Below are positions 63,310 to 64,000 of a stretch of DNA of 64,000 nt, piece after piece. A program made the translations under genes and the position numbers. A model generated the notes under the pieces. The model was not told the DNA's origin. It was given only the letters and a program-made list of their open reading frames with translations, and did not search any database. The stretch comes from Asterias rubens (Eukaryota > Echinodermata > Asteroidea > Forcipulatida > Asteriidae), in NCBI RefSeq assembly GCF_902459465.1, contig NC_047076.1, positions 12,470,146 to 12,534,145 on the forward strand, in the 5' to 3' direction. The first letter of the stretch is position 1, and the number at the start of each line of letters is the position of its first letter.

Positions 63310-63817
63310 CTGTTGAAGAAAGGGCATTCAAATGTAAATCATGTACTGTAATAATCTAAACACAGCCAACGAACAGATTTGTTTTCTTCATCAATTCTTC
63401 TACTTGGTGATTACACTATGATAAAAAATGGTAGCCAAACGGTTTTGTTTGATATATTATGTTCTTTCATTTTTCATTTTTGGTATAGCTGTGTTCTACA
63501 GTACTGGGAAACAATTCCTGGCAGTCTACAAAAATGAAAACAGTCAGCTTCAAATTCTCACATGATCTTTTCTATTGGTGTTTGAGTGTTTGAGTGTGGG
63601 CATGAAATGTAGTAGGATGCCTCCAGGTTTGTTTTACTAGAGTGTTCACTAATTAAAACATTAAAATGGTACATTAAAAGGAACATGCAAACACTATAAC
63701 ATTGCTAAACATCAATCAACTAGTGAAGGTGAAAAAGCTATGTTCAATCCAGAGCAAATGATCGTGTTCCAAATAATATAAGACAAAAGGAGGCAGGCTG
63801 ACACCAAAAAAATGGTT
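63310..63817. other. Intron, no gene seen
   Basis: Upstream intron of the mucin-repeat exon. I find no further exon before the window edge. Confidence 0.5.
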
Positions 63818-64000
63818 TAAAGGTAGTGGACACTATTGGTAATTACTCAAAATAATTAATAGCATAGAACCTTACTTGGTAACAAGTGATGGGAGAGGTT
63901 GATAGTATAAAACATTAGGAGATACGGCTCCCTCTAAAGTGGAGTAGTTTTCGAGAAAGAAGTAATTTTCCACAAACTTGTTTTGGAATTTGAGGTCTCG
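63818..64000. mobile_element. TTAA-type MITE, cut by the window edge
   Basis: Starts TTTAAAGGTAGTGGACACTA and continues through CTCCCTCTAAAGTGGAG to the end of the window. Confidence 0.75.

Noticed and set aside
61386..62693. 435-codon plus-strand frame of VVVLGVGVDS repeats
   Set aside because: It is the antisense of the Thr/Ser/Pro mucin repeat. The 30-bp period keeps several frames open, and only the minus frame joins in phase with a Cys-rich exon and proper splice sites.
62702..63289. Leu/Pro-rich minus frame and Arg/Gly-rich plus frame over the same repeat
   Set aside because: Shadow frames of the same repeat without splice or domain support.

Overview
The window is eukaryotic, most likely from an echinoderm; a sea star or sea cucumber would fit. 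I infer this from GT-AG introns, dense MITE and SINE content, and repeat families that I associate with echinoderm genomes. I could not search to confirm it. No prokaryotic feature was seen.

One large gene on the minus strand explains nearly all the coding signal. Its 3' end is inside the window, with a TAA stop at 13994-13996. Its 5' end lies beyond base 64000. Joining exons by splice sites and reading phase gives a secreted gel-forming-mucin / von Willebrand-type protein. In protein order it has: a long Thr/Ser/Pro tandem-repeat domain (61.4-63.3 kb); Cys-rich TIL/VWC-like modules (55.8-59.8 kb); a discoidin-like module (52.8-53.2 kb); short Thr-rich mini-exons (50.0-52.7 kb); a nine-copy array of about 1,169 bp in which each unit has one discoidin-like exon and one Thr-rich exon (36.0-46.6 kb); further Thr-rich exons (32.0-35.2 kb); another discoidin-like module (30.1-30.6 kb); a WxxW/CysD domain (28.5-28.9 kb); a TIL domain (26.0 kb); VWC-like exons (24.7-25.3 kb); another mucin stretch (22.0-22.4 kb); a last discoidin-like module (21.4-21.8 kb); a VWC domain split over three small exons (16.2-19.9 kb); and a C-terminal cystine knot (14.0-14.3 kb). 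Exon phases agree at almost every junction. Most internal exons are phase 1-1, so they can be duplicated without breaking the frame.

From 1 to 13.9 kb, downstream of the gene, there is repeat-rich non-coding DNA. It holds a 323-bp satellite-like array, a tandem array of tRNA-Gln-like units, several MITEs, a LINE fragment, an array of 76-bp hairpin units and a 60/61-bp minisatellite. The same MITE and SINE families fill the introns. A copy of a roughly 2.5-kb segment lies on each side of the nine-unit array (32.2-34.7 and 46.6-49.0 kb). This shows the central region grew by recent tandem duplication.

The most interesting points are the homogenised nine-unit array with signs of block duplication, the recurring EDLDDY...GCEE domain that resembles discoidin but is not clearly assignable, the remains of broken exon copies between live exons, and two 1-base deletions that break the frame of the long mucin repeat and look like assembly or sequencing errors.
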